NCBI GenBank assembly: GCA_029561505.1
Contig: JAKQXK010000194.1
Coordinates: 1-6,869 of the forward strand
Reading direction: 5' to 3'
Source of the DNA: Spirochaetota bacterium
GTDB lineage: Bacteria; Spirochaetota; Leptospiria; Turneriellales; Turneriellaceae
Length of the DNA: 6,869 bases
A program made the translations under genes and the position numbers. Of this stretch, positions 5,499 through 6,869 are shown in pieces. The notes under the pieces were generated by a model. That model searched no databases and had not been told where the DNA came from. It was given only the letters and a program-made list of their open reading frames with translations. Every line of letters starts with the position of its first letter. Position 1 is the first letter of the stretch.

Positions 5499-6869
5499 TC
5501 AGAGAATGCGCGCGGTGTTGCCCGTGGTGTAAAGCTCGATCGTACCGCTTTTAGCCGACTTGTCGAGAAGGTTGGCGAGCACTTTCAAAACGTGCTGCGG
5601 CGAGCCGCAGGCGACCGAATCTTCGATCACCGCGACATGCACCTTGCGGCCGAGATTGCGGTAAGAAGTCGCGAGCTGAGTTACCGCGCGTTTGGCCTTG
5701 TCGGTCGCTGGTTTTTCGCCGGCAAAGACGATCAGCAAAGTGTCTTCAGCGCCTCGCGCTATGGTTGGCGCGGCTTCAGCGGCGAAAAACTCCCGCATGA
5801 TGCGAATGGCGTTACGCGCCGTTTTTGGTGAGCCGATGCCTTCGGCGTGATTGCCTTCAAAACGCAGGGCGGCGGTCGCGAATACCATGCCGCCCAATAG
5901 CTTTTCTTTCAGCGTAAAGATTGCATATGGGTTGCTGTAAAGACCCGTATCAGAATCGATAATCGAATTTTCGTAATAGTGTTCAACCAAGAGCGGGCGT
6001 GTGCTTCGCCTCACATAGTCGCTGATGCGTTCGAGCGAATCAGCCCCGGGTGACGCATCGGCGCTCGCAAACCGCAAGACAAAACAACTGACGGGCACCG
6101 AATCATCGCCGCCAAAAAAATACCATTCTGTCCGGTCTGCGGCGGGCTGGTACCAGCGGGCAGAGCCATCGCGTTCAAGACTCTGCGGGGGCAGGTGCAT
6201 GGCACCGCCTCTGACGAGAATCGTGCCCCTGAGTTCGAGCACACCAGACCAGAGCTCCGCGGCGTCTGCCCGGGTTCTGGCACAAAAGCTGACTGAGATC
6301 GCCCCCGAGATCGCCTTGAGGTGCGCGAGGGTCTCGCGTATTTTGCTTTCAGCGATAATTCCCGGTCTAAGCTGCCATGCATTCGCAGGCGCCTTGGGTG
6401 TGCGCAGAACTGAAGGCGTCGCCGGTACACCGGCTGTTTTCGCGGTACCGGGCTTGCCACGTTTTGGCAGGCGCAGCGGCAAAAAACGACCAGAGCCAGA
6501 GGCGACGTAATGATAACCTGCGATCGCGGCGATACCAAGCAGAATATAGAGCGGTATCAGATAGTGCAGGGCCATTTCCCGCCCCATGCGGCCCAGGTAT
6601 TCAGATAGCAGCATTCGCTCGAGGTTAACGGCGACGATACGAAGGCGGCGGCGCTTACTTTCCCATGAATGTAGCGTGTACCCGGCGAAAGGTGACGCCT
6701 GCAGGTCGAAAGCCCGGGTTTCGAGAAAAGCTTTGTATGTCGTTGCCGGCATGCGGCGCGAATCGTACATCGCGCCGAGAAATGCGCTGCGAAGATCGGT
6801 GATTTTTAATGCCGCTGCATGCGGGTTTTCTTTGAATACGTTGGGTAGGTTGTCGACCAGCTGCGAGAG
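5499..6869 (-). CDS. Membrane protein with GAF-like region and degenerate GGDEF domain (5' end beyond window)
   Basis: The frame is open to the window edge. The 33 codons before ATG 6768-6770 read as normal protein (LSQLVDNLPNVF, then HAAALKITDLRSAFLGA), so the gene probably starts outside. If not, ATG 6770 (423 aa) or ATG 6575 just before the membrane segment are alternatives. Counting from 6770: a charged helical part (1-65), one TM (about 69-90), a Pro/Ala/Lys linker (95-130), a sensor-like region resembling GAF (about 138-262), then DSDTGLYSNPYAIFTLKEKL (272-291). The last matches the D.LTGLYNR.YF entry to GGDEF domains. The expected catalytic signature is replaced by RGAEDTLLIVF (339-349), and the metal-binding D.D of the first strand is absent (AALRFEGNH). 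The end, LANLLDKSAKSGTIELY, matches the AD.ALY.AK..GRN helix. I infer an inner-membrane protein with a non-catalytic GGDEF fold that may bind a nucleotide or a partner. It is followed at 3 nt by the 245-aa gene. Confidence 0.8.
   Translation of the reverse strand, partial: LSQLVDNLPNVFKENPHAAALKITDLRSAFLGAMYDSRRMPATTYKAFLETRAFDLQASPFAGYTLHSWESKRRRLRIVAVNLERMLLSEYLGRMGREMALHYLIPLYILLGIAAIAGYHYVASGSGRFLPLRLPKRGKPGTAKTAGVPATPSVLRTPKAPANAWQLRPGIIAESKIRETLAHLKAISGAISVSFCARTRADAAELWSGVLELRGTILVRGGAMHLPPQSLERDGSARWYQPAADRTEWYFFGGDDSVPVSCFVLRFASADASPGADSLERISDYVRRSTRPLLVEHYYENSIIDSDTGLYSNPYAIFTLKEKLLGGMVFATAALRFEGNHAEGIGSPKTARNAIRIMREFFAAEAAPTIARGAEDTLLIVFAGEKPATDKAKRAVTQLATSYRNLGRKVHVAVIEDSVACGSPQHVLKVLANLLDKSAKSGTIELYTTGNTARIL

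Noticed and set aside
6102..6113. GGDD residues in the - strand membrane protein as a possible GGDEF active site
   Set aside because: They fall in the GAF-like region, before the D.LTGLY entry motif. The position equivalent to the true signature is GAEDT at 5742-5756.
6025..6510. 161-aa open frame on the + strand
   Set aside because: It lies opposite the GAF-like and linker region of the - strand gene, and its Ser/Arg/Pro-rich product shows no coding pattern.

Overview
The window is bacterial, moderately GC-rich and densely coded. The two putative lipoproteins carry a His just before the lipobox Cys. Together with the mix of hypothetical proteins, this suggests a spirochaete of the Leptospirales (Turneriella- or Leptonema-like). 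That assignment is an impression from protein style, not a proven identification.

Layout. Bases 1-456 hold no gene, but they carry a clear cobalamin (B12) riboswitch core (about 83-310). A perfect 20-bp stem with a 3-nt loop (238-280) sits inside its variable peripheral region. Next come, on the + strand: a two-repeat putative surface lipoprotein (457-1719); the acetolactate synthase regulatory subunit ilvN (1783-2256); a beta-propeller-like lipoprotein (2253-3398); and one long reading frame (3395-4774) for a three-TM protein with a cytoplasmic zinc ribbon and a periplasmic carboxypeptidase-regulatory-like region, broken by one in-frame TAG at 4010-4012. The last three are joined by 4-nt ATGA overlaps, so translation is probably coupled. 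The + strand operon ends by overlapping a convergent gene by 17 nt.

On the - strand two genes 3 nt apart run from the right edge: a membrane protein with a GAF-like region and a degenerate GGDEF domain (5499 to beyond 6869), then an unrecognised soluble 245-aa protein (4758-5495).

How they fit together. The riboswitch should make the first lipoprotein B12-responsive, and possibly ilvN and the genes after it by read-through, since no terminator is visible at 1720-1782. ilvN stands apart from any catalytic-subunit gene in the window. The membrane protein with the zinc ribbon resembles accessory proteins I associate with cytochrome c biogenesis loci, but nothing else here confirms that. The - strand pair looks like a signalling or scaffold protein with a co-translated partner. 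The most unusual items are the B12 riboswitch in front of a lipoprotein with no recognisable transport role, the amber-split fusion gene, and the GGDEF-derived domain with GAEDT in place of the signature.
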